From Cryptosporangium minutisporangium (GTDB lineage: Bacteria; Actinomycetota; Actinomycetes; Mycobacteriales; Cryptosporangiaceae), in assembly GCF_039536245.1 (NCBI RefSeq), contig NZ_BAAAYN010000047.1, positions 140,105-204,104 of the forward strand: a stretch of DNA of 64,000 nucleotides, read 5' to 3'. Made by a program: the position numbers and the translations under genes. The notes under the pieces were generated by a model, which saw only the letters and a program-made list of their open reading frames with translations, did not search any database and was not told where the DNA came from. This document shows, in pieces, positions 1 to 13,891 of this stretch (the stretch's first letter is position 1; every line of letters starts with the position of its first letter).

Positions 1-1
1 C

Positions 2-811
2 GCGATCGGACGTCGTCCGGTCGCGTACTTCGGGTCGCTCGCCGACGGTGACATCCTCAAGGTCGACCTCACCAACGGGCGATCGCGGGTCATCGCACAG
101 GGCCCGGGCACCCCGTCCGTCGGGCTCAAGCTCGACGACCGCGGCCGGCTGTTCGTGGCCGGCGGGGTGGCCGGCACCGGCCGCGTGATCGACACCGCGA
201 CCGGGAAGACCCTGTCGGACCTGACGCTCGCGACGAACCCCACCGCGACGCCGACGTTCGTCAACGACGTGATCCTGACCCGGTCCGCGGCGTACTTCAC
301 CGACTCGCGACGGCCCGTCCTCTACCGGGTCGCGATCCCGCGCAAGGGCGCCCCGACCCAGGCGGACGTCACGACGATCCCGCTGAGCGGCGCCATCCAG
401 TACGTGCCCGACGTCAACAACGCCAACGGCATCGAGCGCACACCGGACGGCAAGGGACTGATCATCGTCCAGTCGAGTACCGGGAAGCTGTTCCGGGTCG
501 ACCCGCGCACCGGCGTCACCACGGAGATCCCGGTGACCCGGGACGGCGCGCCCTATCCGCTCACCAACGGCGACGGGCTGCTCCGAATCGGACAGACGCT
601 GTTCGTCGTCCAGAACCGGCTGAACACGATCGCGGCGCTGCGGCTGGACGGCGGCCGCGCCGCCGTGAACGCGACGATCACCGACTCCCGCTTCGACGTG
701 CCGACGACGCTCGCGGTATTCCGCGACCGCCTCTACACGCCGAACGCCCGCTTCACGACCCCGCCGACCCCCGCCACCCCCTATACGGCGGTGAGCGTCC
801 CGCTCCCATGA
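2..811 (+). CDS. Beta-propeller (SMP-30/gluconolactonase-like) protein, 5' partial
   Basis: The reading frame is already open at base 2, so the N-terminus lies outside the window; the stop is TGA at 809-811. About 269 residues are visible. They form repeated short strands with turns such as GDILKVDL, GKLFRVDPRTG and NGDGLLRIG, the pattern of six-bladed SMP-30/NHL-type propellers. DVNNANGIERTPDG resembles the metal-site strand of SMP-30 lactonases. Such proteins are secreted or cytosolic lactonases or sugar-binding propellers. No catalytic assignment is possible without the start. A near-internal GTG at 155 is not the true start, because propeller-like sequence continues upstream of it. A perfect palindrome follows the gene. 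Confidence 0.6.
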   Translation, partial: AIGRRPVAYFGSLADGDILKVDLTNGRSRVIAQGPGTPSVGLKLDDRGRLFVAGGVAGTGRVIDTATGKTLSDLTLATNPTATPTFVNDVILTRSAAYFTDSRRPVLYRVAIPRKGAPTQADVTTIPLSGAIQYVPDVNNANGIERTPDGKGLIIVQSSTGKLFRVDPRTGVTTEIPVTRDGAPYPLTNGDGLLRIGQTLFVVQNRLNTIAALRLDGGRAAVNATITDSRFDVPTTLAVFRDRLYTPNARFTTPPTPATPYTAVSVPLP

Positions 812-824
812 GGAGTCGCACCGG

Positions 825-862
825 CATGTGGACGCTACGGCGCGCGCCGTAGCGTCCACATG
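825..862. terminator. Perfect 38-bp palindrome between convergent genes
   Basis: Arms of 16 bp (CATGTGGACGCTACGG) flank a self-complementary CGCGCG centre, giving a perfect palindrome. It lies between the ends of two convergent genes (stops at 811 and 870), so it most likely acts as a bidirectional terminator. There is no T-tract, as is common in actinobacteria. Confidence 0.7.
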
Positions 863-869
863 GCGTTGA

Positions 870-3449
<2,580 letters not shown>

Positions 3450-3459
3450 AGCCGTCCTC

Positions 3460-4626
3460 TCAGAGACGTTCGATGACTGTGGCGTTGGCCATGCCGCCGC
3501 CCTCGCACATGGTCTGCAGGCCGTACCGACCACCGGTGTCCTCGAGGTAGTTCACCAGCGTGGTGAGCAGCCGGGTACCGGACGAGCCGAGCGCGTGGCC
3601 GAGCGCGATCGCACCGCCGCGCGGGTTGAGCTTCGCCGGGTCGGCGCCCAGGTCGTGCGCCCAGGCCAGCGGCACCGGCGCGAACGCCTCGTTGACCTCG
3701 TACGCGTCGATGTCCTCGATGCTCAGGCCCGCCTTGGCCAGCACCTTGCGGGTGGCCGGGATCGGGCCGGTCAGCATCAGCAGCGGGTCGTCGCCGACCA
3801 CCGAGAACGAGTGGAACCGGGCCCGCGGCCGGAGGCCGAGCTCGGCGGCCTTCTCGCCGGACATGATCAGCACCGCGGACGCACCGTCGGTCAGCGGCGA
3901 CGAGTTGCCGGGCGTGATGTGCCAGCCCACCTCGGGGAAGCGGGCCGCGAACGCCTCGGTGTAGAAGCTCGGCTTGAGCCCGCCGAGCTTCTCGACGGTG
4001 GTGCCGCCGCGGACGGTCTCGTCCGTGGTCACGTCCCCGACCGGGATGATCTCCCGCGCGAACGCACCGGCCTTCGCCGCTTCGGCCGCACGCGCGTGCG
4101 AGGTGGCCGAGTACTCGTCCAGCGCTTCCCGGCTCAGCTTCCACTTCGCCGCGATGATCTCGGCCGAGACGCCCTGGTTGACCAGGCCCTCCGGGTACCG
4201 CTGCGGGAACTTCGTGCCGAACGGGTTCTGGCCCATCGTCGACGTGCCCATCGGCACCCGGCTCATCGACTCGACGCCGCAGGCGATCACGACGTCGTAC
4301 GCGCCGGCGATGACGCCCTGCGCGGCGAAGTGAGCGGCCTGCTGGCTGGATCCGCACTGCCGGTCGACGGAAGTGGCCGGCACCGACTCGGGGAACCCGG
4401 CGGCGAGCACCGCGTTGCGGGTGATGTTCACCGCCTGCTCGCCCGCCTGGGCGACGCAGCCGCCGATCACGTCGTCGACCAGGGCCGGGTCGAGGCCGGC
4501 TCGCTCGACCAGCGCGGACAGCGCGCCGGAGAGCAGGTCGACCGGGTGGACGCCGGAGAGCGCGCCGCCTGGCTTGCCCTTTCCGGCCGGAGTACGGACG
4601 GCTTCCACGATGACCGCGTCGCGCAC
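3460..4626 (-). CDS. Acetyl-CoA C-acyltransferase (thiolase)
   Basis: A 388-residue thiolase. The nucleophilic cysteine lies in [10 protein letters not shown] near residue 88, the active-site loop [14 protein letters not shown] is near residue 345, and the second catalytic cysteine is in [10 protein letters not shown] near the C-terminus. Length and motifs are those of degradative (FadA-type) enzymes that cleave 3-ketoacyl-CoA with CoA. It is the first gene of a four-gene leftward operon (thiolase, SDR, nitronate-monooxygenase-like, crotonase) with gaps of 10, 37 and -4 bp. A 156-bp gap separates it from the TetR gene read in the same direction. Confidence 0.93.
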   Translation of the reverse strand: MRDAVIVEAVRTPAGKGKPGGALSGVHPVDLLSGALSALVERAGLDPALVDDVIGGCVAQAGEQAVNITRNAVLAAGFPESVPATSVDRQCGSSQQAAHFAAQGVIAGAYDVVIACGVESMSRVPMGTSTMGQNPFGTKFPQRYPEGLVNQGVSAEIIAAKWKLSREALDEYSATSHARAAEAAKAGAFAREIIPVGDVTTDETVRGGTTVEKLGGLKPSFYTEAFAARFPEVGWHITPGNSSPLTDGASAVLIMSGEKAAELGLRPRARFHSFSVVGDDPLLMLTGPIPATRKVLAKAGLSIEDIDAYEVNEAFAPVPLAWAHDLGADPAKLNPRGGAIALGHALGSSGTRLLTTLVNYLEDTGGRYGLQTMCEGGGMANATVIERL

Positions 4627-4782
4627 AGGTGCCTCCCAGGCTGCCCGTCGTCGGGCACCGTCGTTGGCGCCCGTGCCGATTCCGAGTCTCGTCGCGCGCC
4701 CCAGAAACAGTCAAGGCGGACCGTAAATTGCGGAGGGTGATCCAGGTCGCTTTTGTGCCGGCCACTCCGCGTCGCGGCCGCG
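4627..4782 (-). promoter_or_regulatory. Probable promoter region of the thiolase operon
   Basis: This is the gap between the TetR stop and the thiolase start. It is locally AT-richer around 4700-4735 and contains TTGACT (minus strand, 4709-4714), a reasonable -35 hexamer. I cannot place a convincing -10. Confidence 0.3.
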
Positions 4783-5454
4783 TCAGGACGCCAGCAGAAT
4801 CGCCTTCGCCAGCTGCTTCCAGTTCGCCAAGCTCGGCTCGGTGGACGGATCGCGCTGGTCGAACGCGTAGGTCAGCGCGACCCCACGCATGCTCGTGAAC
4901 AACGTGTGGCGGACCAGCGGGTACCTCGGGTGCGCCGCCAGCTCCGCGCCGAACAGATTGTCCATGGACGCCCAGATCGCCCGTCCCAGGCGACGTTCGG
5001 CCGGGCGGATCACGTCGGCGAGCGCCGGCTCGGTGCGGGACGCCACCCAGAGCTCGGTCGCGGCCCAGAACTGGTTCTCGTTGAACGTCGACCAGAGCAG
5101 TTCGACGACCGCGTCGATCCGCGCGCCGGGCTCCGTGGGCAGCGACGTCTCGGCCCGCTGGTTCTCGCCGCGCCGCCGCTCCCAGACGTGGTGCGCGGCC
5201 GCGACCAGCAGCTCCTCCTTGGAGGGGAACTGGTGCAGCAGCCGGCCACGGGAGACCCCGGCCTTCGCCTGGATCGCCAGCGTGTTCGTTCGGGAGTACC
5301 CCTCCTCGACGAGTAGCGCCACCGCGGCGTCCAGGATCCGGGTGCGCGTCTCCTGGCTCCGCTCGGCCTGCGGACGGCGCTCCACGCCTCGCCGACGGGT
5401 CGGCGGCTCCTCCATCGGCGGGGCGTCCGGCGTGCTCGACATGCGGTCGAGCAT
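4783..5454 (-). CDS. TetR/AcrR-family transcriptional regulator
   Basis: The N-terminal HTH domain covers roughly residues 20-70: the first helix follows RTRILDAAVALLVEEG, and the recognition region is AKAGVSRGRLLHQFPSKEELL, where RGRLLHQF takes the place of the usual KGSLYHHF. The rest is a helical ligand/dimer domain. Two starts are possible, ATG at 5454 or ATG at 5442; neither has a clear ribosome-binding site, and a still longer frame would run into htpG. About 223 residues. It is transcribed towards the thiolase operon and divergently from htpG. The ligand is unknown; local repression of the thiolase operon is the obvious inference. Confidence 0.88.
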   Translation of the reverse strand: MLDRMSSTPDAPPMEEPPTRRRGVERRPQAERSQETRTRILDAAVALLVEEGYSRTNTLAIQAKAGVSRGRLLHQFPSKEELLVAAAHHVWERRRGENQRAETSLPTEPGARIDAVVELLWSTFNENQFWAATELWVASRTEPALADVIRPAERRLGRAIWASMDNLFGAELAAHPRYPLVRHTLFTSMRGVALTYAFDQRDPSTEPSLANWKQLAKAILLAS

Positions 5455-5513
5455 ACGAGCCGCCGGGAGCGTCCTAGGATTTCGTACGGCGAGAAGAGCA
5501 GAAAGGAAACACG

Positions 5514-7364
5514 GTGACCGGTCGTACCGAGACGCTGGAGTTCCAGGCCGAGACCCAGGCACTCATGCAGCTGATGATCCATTCGATCTACTCGAACAAG
5601 GACATCTTCCTGCGGGAACTGATCTCCAACGGCTCCGACGCCCTGGACAAGCTCCGGATCGAGAGCCTGGTGAACTCGGACCTGGACGTCGACCGGTCCG
5701 ACCTCCACCTGGAGCTGGAGCCGGACGCCGAGGCGCGGACACTCACCGTCCGGGACAACGGCATCGGGATGTCGCGGGACGAGGTCGTGTCGCTGATCGG
5801 GACGATCGCCAAGTCCGGGACGGCCGAGCTGCTGCGGAAGCTCCGGGAGTCGAACTCGGCGGACAGCGCCGAGCTGATCGGCCAGTTCGGTGTCGGGTTC
5901 TACTCGTCGTTCATGGTCGCCGACCGGGTCACGCTGCTGACCCGCCGGGCCGGCGAGTCCACCGGCACCCGTTGGGAGTCGACCGGCGAGGGCACGTACA
6001 CGATCGAAGACGTCGACGACGCTCCGCAGGGCACCGCGGTCACGCTGCACCTCAAGCCGGTCGATACCGACGACCAACTGCACGATTACGCCGATCCAGC
6101 GGTGGTGCGTTCGATCGTCAAGAAGTACTCGGACTTCATCGCGTGGCCCATTCGTCTGGCGGGCTCCGACGAGCCGATCAACTCGATGAAGGCGCTCTGG
6201 GCCCGCCCGCGCGCTGAGGTCACCGAGGCCGAGTACGCCGAGTTCTACAAGCACGTCAGCCACGACTGGACCGACCCGCTGGAGACGATCCACGTCAAGG
6301 CGGAGGGCACGTTCGAGTACGACGCGCTGCTGTTCCTGCCCGCCCGGGCGCCGTTCGACCTGTACACCCGGGACGCCCAGCGCGGCGTCCAGCTCTACGT
6401 CAAGCGGGTGTTCATCATGGCCGACTGCGAGGCGCTGGTGCCGCAGTACCTGCGCTTCGTCAAGGGGGTCGTGGACGCGCAGGACCTCTCGCTCAACGTG
6501 TCGCGGGAGATCCTGCAGCAGGACCGGCAGATCCAGGCCGTCCGGCGGCGGCTGGTGAAGAAGGTGCTGGGAACGCTGCGCGACCTGCAGACCCAGCACC
6601 CGGAGAAGTATCAGACGTTCTGGGCGGAGTTCGGGCGGGCGCTGAAGGAGGGCCTGCTCGAGGACTCCGCCAACCGCGAGCAGATCCTCGACCTGCTGTC
6701 GTTCTCCTCGACGGCGGACCCGTCGAAGCTGGTCACCCTTCGCGAGTACGTCGAGCGGCGTCCGGAGGGGCAGACCGAGATCTACTACCTCACCGGCGAC
6801 TCCCGGGCGACGATCGAGAACTCCCCGCACCTGGAGGCCTTCCGGGCGAAGGGCTACGAGGTGCTGGTACTCACCGATCCGATCGACGAGGTCTGGGTCG
6901 ACCAGGTCACCGAGTACGACGGCATTCCGCTGAAGTCGGTGGCGAAGGGCCAGGTCGACCTGGGTTCGACGTCGGCGGAGACTCCGGCCGAGTTCGACGG
7001 TCTGCTCACGTGGATGGCCGGCGCGCTCTCCGAGTCGGTCAAGGAGGTGCGACTCTCGACCCGGCTGGTCAGCTCACCGGCCTGCGTGGTCGGTGACGCG
7101 AACGACCTGACGCCGACGCTGGAGAAGATGTACCGGGCGATGGGACAGCCGCTACCGCCGGTGAAGCGGATCCTGGAGCTCAACCCGTCGCACCCGCTCG
7201 TCACCGGCCTCCGCGACGCCCACGCCCGGGCCGCCGACGACCCGGCGCTGCCGGAGACCGCGGAGCTTCTCTACGGGATGGCGCTGCTCGCCGAGGGCGG
7301 AGAGCTGACGGACCCGGCGCGGTTCGCGCGGGTGCTGGCGGATCGCTTGACGAAGACGCTGTAG
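5514..7364 (+). CDS. htpG: Molecular chaperone HtpG (Hsp90)
   Basis: A 616-residue Hsp90. The GHKL ATPase domain shows the characteristic FLRELISNGSDALDKLR at the N-terminus, DNGIGM, and GQFGVGFYSSFMV; the middle domain carries the conserved DSEDLPLNVSRE equivalent as AQDLSLNVSREILQQ. The GTG start at 5514 is preceded by AAAGGAAA. The C-terminal half is less conserved but collinear. It folds client proteins in the cytosol through an ATP-driven clamp. It stands alone, with a strong hairpin immediately after the stop. No CIRCE element or HAIR-like repeat is evident in the short 60-bp gap upstream. Confidence 0.96.
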   Translation: MTGRTETLEFQAETQALMQLMIHSIYSNKDIFLRELISNGSDALDKLRIESLVNSDLDVDRSDLHLELEPDAEARTLTVRDNGIGMSRDEVVSLIGTIAKSGTAELLRKLRESNSADSAELIGQFGVGFYSSFMVADRVTLLTRRAGESTGTRWESTGEGTYTIEDVDDAPQGTAVTLHLKPVDTDDQLHDYADPAVVRSIVKKYSDFIAWPIRLAGSDEPINSMKALWARPRAEVTEAEYAEFYKHVSHDWTDPLETIHVKAEGTFEYDALLFLPARAPFDLYTRDAQRGVQLYVKRVFIMADCEALVPQYLRFVKGVVDAQDLSLNVSREILQQDRQIQAVRRRLVKKVLGTLRDLQTQHPEKYQTFWAEFGRALKEGLLEDSANREQILDLLSFSSTADPSKLVTLREYVERRPEGQTEIYYLTGDSRATIENSPHLEAFRAKGYEVLVLTDPIDEVWVDQVTEYDGIPLKSVAKGQVDLGSTSAETPAEFDGLLTWMAGALSESVKEVRLSTRLVSSPACVVGDANDLTPTLEKMYRAMGQPLPPVKRILELNPSHPLVTGLRDAHARAADDPALPETAELLYGMALLAEGGELTDPARFARVLADRLTKTL

Positions 7365-7374
7365 GGCCACGCGG

Positions 7375-7403
7375 GGTGCGGCGGGTTCCGTACCCGCCGC
7401 ACC
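7375..7403 (+). terminator. Hairpin terminator after htpG
   Basis: A perfect 12-bp stem (GGTGCGGCGGGT with its complement) closes a 5-nt loop (TCCGT) about ten bases after the htpG stop. No U-tract follows; instead a G-rich stretch continues to 7437. Confidence 0.75.
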
Positions 7404-7439
7404 GCAGGGCGCGGGGGGCCGCGGGGGGGCGCGGGGCCG

Positions 7440-7540
7440 ATTTTCGGGAAGAGCACCTCACGCCGCACCTCGGGAGGCGCATTTTCGGGAAGGCCACCTC
7501 ACGCCGCACGCCGCGAGGCGGATTATCGGGAAGTCCGCGG
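7440..7540. repeat. Tandem 41-bp repeat, about 2.4 copies
   Basis: Copies begin at 7440, 7481 and 7522. Each opens with ATTTTCGGGAAG (third copy ATTATCGGGAAG), and the first two continue with a near-identical CCTCACGCCGCAC segment and a G/C-rich end. The array fills most of the gap between htpG and the DUF1992 gene and is non-coding as far as I can see. Confidence 0.75.
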
Positions 7541-7561
7541 TGGCCCTGGCCCGGGCGCGGG

Positions 7562-7963
7562 TCAGCCTGCGCGGCGCTCTTGCCAGCGCCGCACCACGCG
7601 GTCGATGTCGATCGGCATCAGATTCAGCGGCGGTCCGACCGGCGGCACCCGGATCGCCGCCCGGATCTTCTTGTTGATCGGCTCGAGCAGGTCCCAGATC
7701 TGCTGCTCGCTACGCGCCGCGTAGGCCTTGTCGAGGGCGTCCTCGACCTCTTTGCGCAGGGCGAGCGACGGCGGGACCACCGAGAGATTCTCCCGGCGCA
7801 TCTTCTGCTTCACCCACCAGAGCGGGTCGGGCGGATCGTCGATACCGGGGATCGGCTTGCCCTCACCCGGCAGGTTGTCGAACTCCCCGCGCTCGATGGC
7901 CTCGCTGATCATCCGCTCGACCCACGACTCGATCGGCCCCGTCGGCCGCTCCGTTTCCGCCAT
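7562..7963 (-). CDS. DUF1992 domain protein (DnaJ-C28-like)
   Basis: A 133-residue protein matching the DUF1992 pattern: an N-terminal helix ending in SEAIERGEFDNLPGEGKPI, then DPLWWVKQKMRRENL, and a helical tail rich in Arg/Glu. It corresponds to the domain found in eukaryotic DNAJC28 but lacks a J domain. The function is not established. It reads leftward with no close partner, although it sits next to the Hsp90 gene (convergent), which may be coincidental. Confidence 0.85.
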   Translation of the reverse strand: MAETERPTGPIESWVERMISEAIERGEFDNLPGEGKPIPGIDDPPDPLWWVKQKMRRENLSVVPPSLALRKEVEDALDKAYAARSEQQIWDLLEPINKKIRAAIRVPPVGPPLNLMPIDIDRVVRRWQERRAG

Positions 7964-8027
7964 GACCCCAGTGTGCCTCGGCGCGATGGGCGGAAATCCG
8001 GCACAAAGGGGTGCACGCCGCGCGGCG

Positions 8028-8879
8028 TCAGCTGCGGGTGACGCGGAACGACGTACAGCCGGGGGCGGTGTCGATCGTGCCGGTGATCGTCGTCGCGGTG
8101 ATGCTCGTCGAGGAGATGTTGACCATCTGGTACCCGTCCGGCTGGTCGATCCAGGTCGTCCCGATGAGCACCATCCGCCCGTTGGTGACGTTGCCGCCCA
8201 TCTTGTACGAGCCCTTCTTCACGCTCGGATTCTCCGACGTCGGGTAGAACTCGAACGTGGCGGCCAGCGCCTCGTCCTCGCCCTCGATCGTGAGCGTCAG
8301 CCCGGTCGCGCCCTGGCTGCAGGTGTACGTCCCCTTCCACACCCCGGCGACGCCGTCCGGCTGCTCACTGGCGGCCGACGGGCTGCCGAGCGTCGTCGTC
8401 GACGGGGCGACGCCACGAGGCTTGGTGTCCGCGGCGGCCGACTCCCCGCTCTCCTTCCCGGTGAAGTACCCGGCGCCGAAGCAGCCGGCCCCCACCACGA
8501 CGAGCGCGACGATCACACCGATGATCAGTGGTAACAGGCTGCGCTTCGGTGCGGGCGCTGGCGGCGGGAACCCGGACGGCGCTCCGAACGTGCCGGGCGG
8601 TGTTCCTGCGGCTCCCGGTGCCCCGCCGAAGTTGGGCGGCGGCGGCAGGGACGAGGTCGGGTAGCCCGACGCCGGGGCGTCCGGATACGAAGGGAACCCG
8701 GCAGCCGGGAAGTTCGACGTGGGCGGCGCAGCCGGGAAACTCGCCGTCGGCGAGTAGCCCGAGGACGGCGAGGCCGGCGCACCGGAAGCCGGCATCCCCG
8801 ACGAAGGCGGGGCCGACGCGGGGTAGGCCGCCGGTCCGGACGGGTAGTAAGGATCGGCTCCTGATGTGGGGGGTTGCAC
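8028..8879 (-). CDS. Proline-rich single-pass membrane protein with extracytoplasmic domain
   Basis: I chose the GTG at 8879 because GGAG lies 8 bases upstream; a GTG three codons earlier lacks such spacing. The 283 residues comprise a Pro/Ser/Gly/Ala-rich cytoplasmic segment (about 1-130, with YPSGPAAYP-like low-complexity repeats), a basic stop (APKRS), one transmembrane helix (LLPLIIGVIVALVVVGAGCF), and a Thr/Ser-rich linker. A roughly 120-residue outer domain begins at GVAGVWKGTYTCSQG, contains two cysteines and ends in SFRVTRS. The layout suits an envelope-facing sensor or a binding protein. I do not recognise a named family for the outer domain. Confidence 0.75.
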   Translation of the reverse strand: MQPPTSGADPYYPSGPAAYPASAPPSSGMPASGAPASPSSGYSPTASFPAAPPTSNFPAAGFPSYPDAPASGYPTSSLPPPPNFGGAPGAAGTPPGTFGAPSGFPPPAPAPKRSLLPLIIGVIVALVVVGAGCFGAGYFTGKESGESAAADTKPRGVAPSTTTLGSPSAASEQPDGVAGVWKGTYTCSQGATGLTLTIEGEDEALAATFEFYPTSENPSVKKGSYKMGGNVTNGRMVLIGTTWIDQPDGYQMVNISSTSITATTITGTIDTAPGCTSFRVTRS

Positions 8880-8984
8880 CCGGCTCACTCCAGATCGAGA
8901 GACGGAGGGGTCTGCGCCGGCTGGCAGCCTACAGTGTGGAGACCAGCAGGATTTATCGGAACCGAGACCGGGAAGACGCGACGG

Positions 8985-9485
8985 ATGAACGTCAACGAGC
9001 TGCTCACCGAGGGTTACGGCCGCCTGCCGGACCTCGTCCGCTCCGCCGTCGAGGGCCTCAGCCCGGAGCAACTGCGCTGGGCGCCGGCCGAGGGTGCGAA
9101 CTCGATCGGCTGGCTGGTCTGGCACCTGACCCGGGTCCAGGACGATCACGTGGCCGAAGTGCTGGGACAGGAGCAGGTGTACGCGACCGGCGACTGGCCG
9201 GGGCGCTTCGGGCTGTCCGACCCGACCGACACCGGCTACGGCCACTCCCCCGCCCAGGTCGCGGCCGTGCGGCCGGAGAGCGACCAGGTGCTGATCGACT
9301 ACTACGAAGCGGTCGCCGCCCGCACGAACAAGTTCCTCGCCGGCCTGTCCCCCGCCGACCTGGACTGGGTGGTCGACGAGCGCTGGGACCCGCCGGTCAC
9401 GCTCGGCGTCCGCCTGGTGAGCATCCTCGACGACGACACCCAACACGTCGGCCAGGCCGCGTACGTGCGCGGGCTGCTGCCCTAG
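8985..9485 (+). CDS. DinB-family protein (DUF664-type)
   Basis: 166 residues. The four-helix DinB fold is indicated by the metal-ligand pattern WLVWHLTRVQDDH in helix 2 and DDDTQHVGQAAYVRG near the C-terminus (three histidines). Actinobacterial DinB proteins are metal-dependent transferases that often use mycothiol. The ATG at 8985 is chosen over upstream in-frame codons because family similarity begins there (MNVNELLTEGYGRL). The next gene follows after 9 bp, so the two are probably co-transcribed. Confidence 0.88.
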   Translation: MNVNELLTEGYGRLPDLVRSAVEGLSPEQLRWAPAEGANSIGWLVWHLTRVQDDHVAEVLGQEQVYATGDWPGRFGLSDPTDTGYGHSPAQVAAVRPESDQVLIDYYEAVAARTNKFLAGLSPADLDWVVDERWDPPVTLGVRLVSILDDDTQHVGQAAYVRGLLP

Positions 9486-9494
9486 GGCGGACCG

Positions 9495-9845
9495 ATGGAG
9501 GCGGACCGGGATCTGATCCACCAGGTGCTCACCGAAGAGCGCGTGGACACCGCGGCCCAGATCAGCGCGCTCACCGCAGACCTCGACGGGATCATCGAGG
9601 CGGCCGCGATGGTCGCCACCGACGACGAGCACGACCCGGAGGGCACCACGATCGCGTACGAGCGGGCGCACACGGCGTCGCTGCTGTCGGCCGCGGTGAC
9701 CCGCCTCGGTGAGCTGGACCGCGCGCTGGCCCGGCACGCGGCCGGCGACTACGGCCGGTGCGAGTCCTGCGGTGGCCCGATCGCGCCCGAGCGCTTGGTC
9801 GCACGCCCCGCCGCCACCACCTGCATCACCTGCGCGCGCGCCTGA
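9495..9845 (+). CDS. TraR/DksA-type C4 zinc-finger protein
   Basis: 116 residues. An N-terminal coiled-coil-like helical hairpin (about 1-85, acidic) leads to a C4 zinc finger formed by CESCGGPI and CITC near the C-terminus, with the family motif RLVARPAAT between. DksA/TraR proteins reach into the RNA polymerase secondary channel; small actinobacterial versions (RbpA-unrelated, YocK-like) are mostly uncharacterised. The last 38 coding bases plus the stop are duplicated directly downstream (see repeat). Confidence 0.85.
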   Translation: MEADRDLIHQVLTEERVDTAAQISALTADLDGIIEAAAMVATDDEHDPEGTTIAYERAHTASLLSAAVTRLGELDRALARHAAGDYGRCESCGGPIAPERLVARPAATTCITCARA

Positions 9846-9906
9846 TCGCACCCAACCGCGGGCCGCCGCCACCACCTGCATCACCTGCCCGCGCGCCTGA
9901 TCGCAC
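9808..9906. repeat. Direct duplication of the zinc-finger gene's 3' end
   Basis: A 44-bp segment at 9808-9851 (spanning CITC codons, stop and seven bases beyond) recurs at 9863-9906 with one mismatch (period 55 bp). The second copy has no start of its own and appears to be a vestige of a short tandem duplication. Confidence 0.8.
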
Positions 9907-9990
9907 GCGACCACATGCAGCAGCGCCCGCCGGCTGAATTGTCGTAGGCGGTGGCTACGGTTCGGCACACATCGATCAAGGGAGTACCGC

Positions 9991-12261
<2,271 letters not shown>

Positions 12262-12277
12262 CGCTACCGTGTGCGCG

Positions 12278-13891
12278 ATGAGCCGCGCGCGCCTCGGGTG
12301 GTTGCTGCTGGCACCTGGCTTCGTCGCGCTGCTCTGGACCTACCTGATCCCGACCGGCACGACGCTCGGGAACTCGGTGTGGCGGCAGCCCGCCGGGAGC
12401 GAATGGCGCCTGACTCCCAGCGGGACGGCCGAACGCGTCGAACCGCTCGAGGGCCGGCTGAACCTGGGCAACATCGAATACGTCCTCAGCTCGTCCTATC
12501 CGGAGCAGCTGGGACGCTCCGTGTTGCTCGCCGTGGTGCCGCTCGTCCTGACCCTGCTGGTGGCGCCACTGCTGGCCATGGCGGCGCAGCGCACCGGCCG
12601 GGGTGGGCGCCTGTTCACCCGGGTGCTGATCTCGGTGCCGCTGGCCGGCTACGCCCCGGTGGCCTACCTGATCGCCTGGACGTTCGGAAACACCGACGGT
12701 CGTGTCGACCGGGATCCGTCGCCGCTGGTCGCGGCGGCGGTGTGCTCGCCCGGGCCGGTGCTCGCCGTGGCGGTGACGCTCTACCTGGCGGCGTTCCGAA
12801 GGACCGGCGCGAGGCCCGGCCGTGGGCCGCGGGAACGCGCGGCGTACGTCGTCGGGGGCGTGCTGGCGCTCGCCGTGCTGGCGGTGGCGATCCAGAGTTT
12901 CACCGCCCGGCACGTGGCGGGGGGTGCGCAAGTCCCCCGACGCGGTCCGACGGGTCTGCTGCCGGCGGCGGTCCAGGCCAGCACGCACCTCCAGCCGGTG
13001 CTCTCGACGATGATGCTCGTCCCGCTGGCGGCGCTCGGGCTGCTCGCGATGTGGCTGTTGCTCGCGGCCCGGACCCGGATCGACCTCGCTCCGCCATCCC
13101 TGCCCGACCGGCGCCACCCCGGCTGGTGGCTCGTGCTGATCGTCGCGCTGGTGCTGTTCGCGGCCGTCGTCGTGGTGGCCGCGCTGCCGTGGCTGCGGAC
13201 GCTGGACGACGACCCCGGCGCCGGAGACTTCTCCGCGGCCGAGATCTACCGGGACACCTGGTTACCGCCGCTGCTCTCCGCCGTGGTGAGCGTGCTGGTG
13301 GCGGCGGGCAGCGGGTACGCGCTCGGCGTCCTGCGGCCGCTGGGCGAGCGGAGCACCTCGCTGCTGTGGCTCTTCGCCCCCTGGTTGTTCGTCGGGGTGG
13401 GGCCGCTCGCGTTCGCCTACCGCGACCGGGCCGAGGGCGCCCAGCAGGCCGACACGTGGTTCGACCTGGTTCCACCGGTGTGGATATCGATCCCCGCGCT
13501 GGTGGTCTTCACACTGTTCTTCCGCGCCCGGCGCGCCGACACCGCCCCGGTGCGGTCGGCACTGCCGCTGATCGGACTCGCCGTCCTCGCGCACTGGATG
13601 CTGGGCGCCCAGGATCTGCTCTGGCCCGGGCTGGTCGGCGACAACCTCGCCGCGCCGGTGCTCGCGTTCGGAACCGCTGCGCTGGGTCAGAGCCTGGAGC
13701 TCACGCTCGGACTCGGCATGATCCTCCCGCTGCCGGTGTTCCTCGTCCTGTTCGCGCTCGTCGTGACCGCCCAGGTCGGGTACCTCGACCGGCTGACGAT
13801 CCGCACCGGCCACGGCTCCGAGGAGCGCACGTCGCCCGACGGACCGGGCCCCGCGGAGTTCAGGCCGTCGGCGCGGGGATCCGGACCGTGA
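12278..13891 (+). CDS. Polytopic membrane protein resembling a fused sugar-ABC permease pair
   Basis: 537 residues with about 10-12 hydrophobic segments. The first half begins like MalF/UgpA permeases ([20 protein letters not shown], then LGNIEYVL). The second half looks like a MalG-type permease ([31 protein letters not shown]). No ATPase or binding-protein gene is adjacent, and I cannot identify a clear EAA loop, so transport is a guess from topology. The ATG at 12278 is preferred; a GTG at 12269 is also in frame. The 3' end overlaps the convergent histidine kinase gene by 32 bp. Confidence 0.6.
   Translation: MSRARLGWLLLAPGFVALLWTYLIPTGTTLGNSVWRQPAGSEWRLTPSGTAERVEPLEGRLNLGNIEYVLSSSYPEQLGRSVLLAVVPLVLTLLVAPLLAMAAQRTGRGGRLFTRVLISVPLAGYAPVAYLIAWTFGNTDGRVDRDPSPLVAAAVCSPGPVLAVAVTLYLAAFRRTGARPGRGPRERAAYVVGGVLALAVLAVAIQSFTARHVAGGAQVPRRGPTGLLPAAVQASTHLQPVLSTMMLVPLAALGLLAMWLLLAARTRIDLAPPSLPDRRHPGWWLVLIVALVLFAAVVVVAALPWLRTLDDDPGAGDFSAAEIYRDTWLPPLLSAVVSVLVAAGSGYALGVLRPLGERSTSLLWLFAPWLFVGVGPLAFAYRDRAEGAQQADTWFDLVPPVWISIPALVVFTLFFRARRADTAPVRSALPLIGLAVLAHWMLGAQDLLWPGLVGDNLAAPVLAFGTAALGQSLELTLGLGMILPLPVFLVLFALVVTAQVGYLDRLTIRTGHGSEERTSPDGPGPAEFRPSARGSGP

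Noticed and set aside
7405-7438. G-run-rich stretch that could be a quadruplex
   Set aside because: The G tracts are uneven and interrupted; at this GC content such runs are expected by chance.
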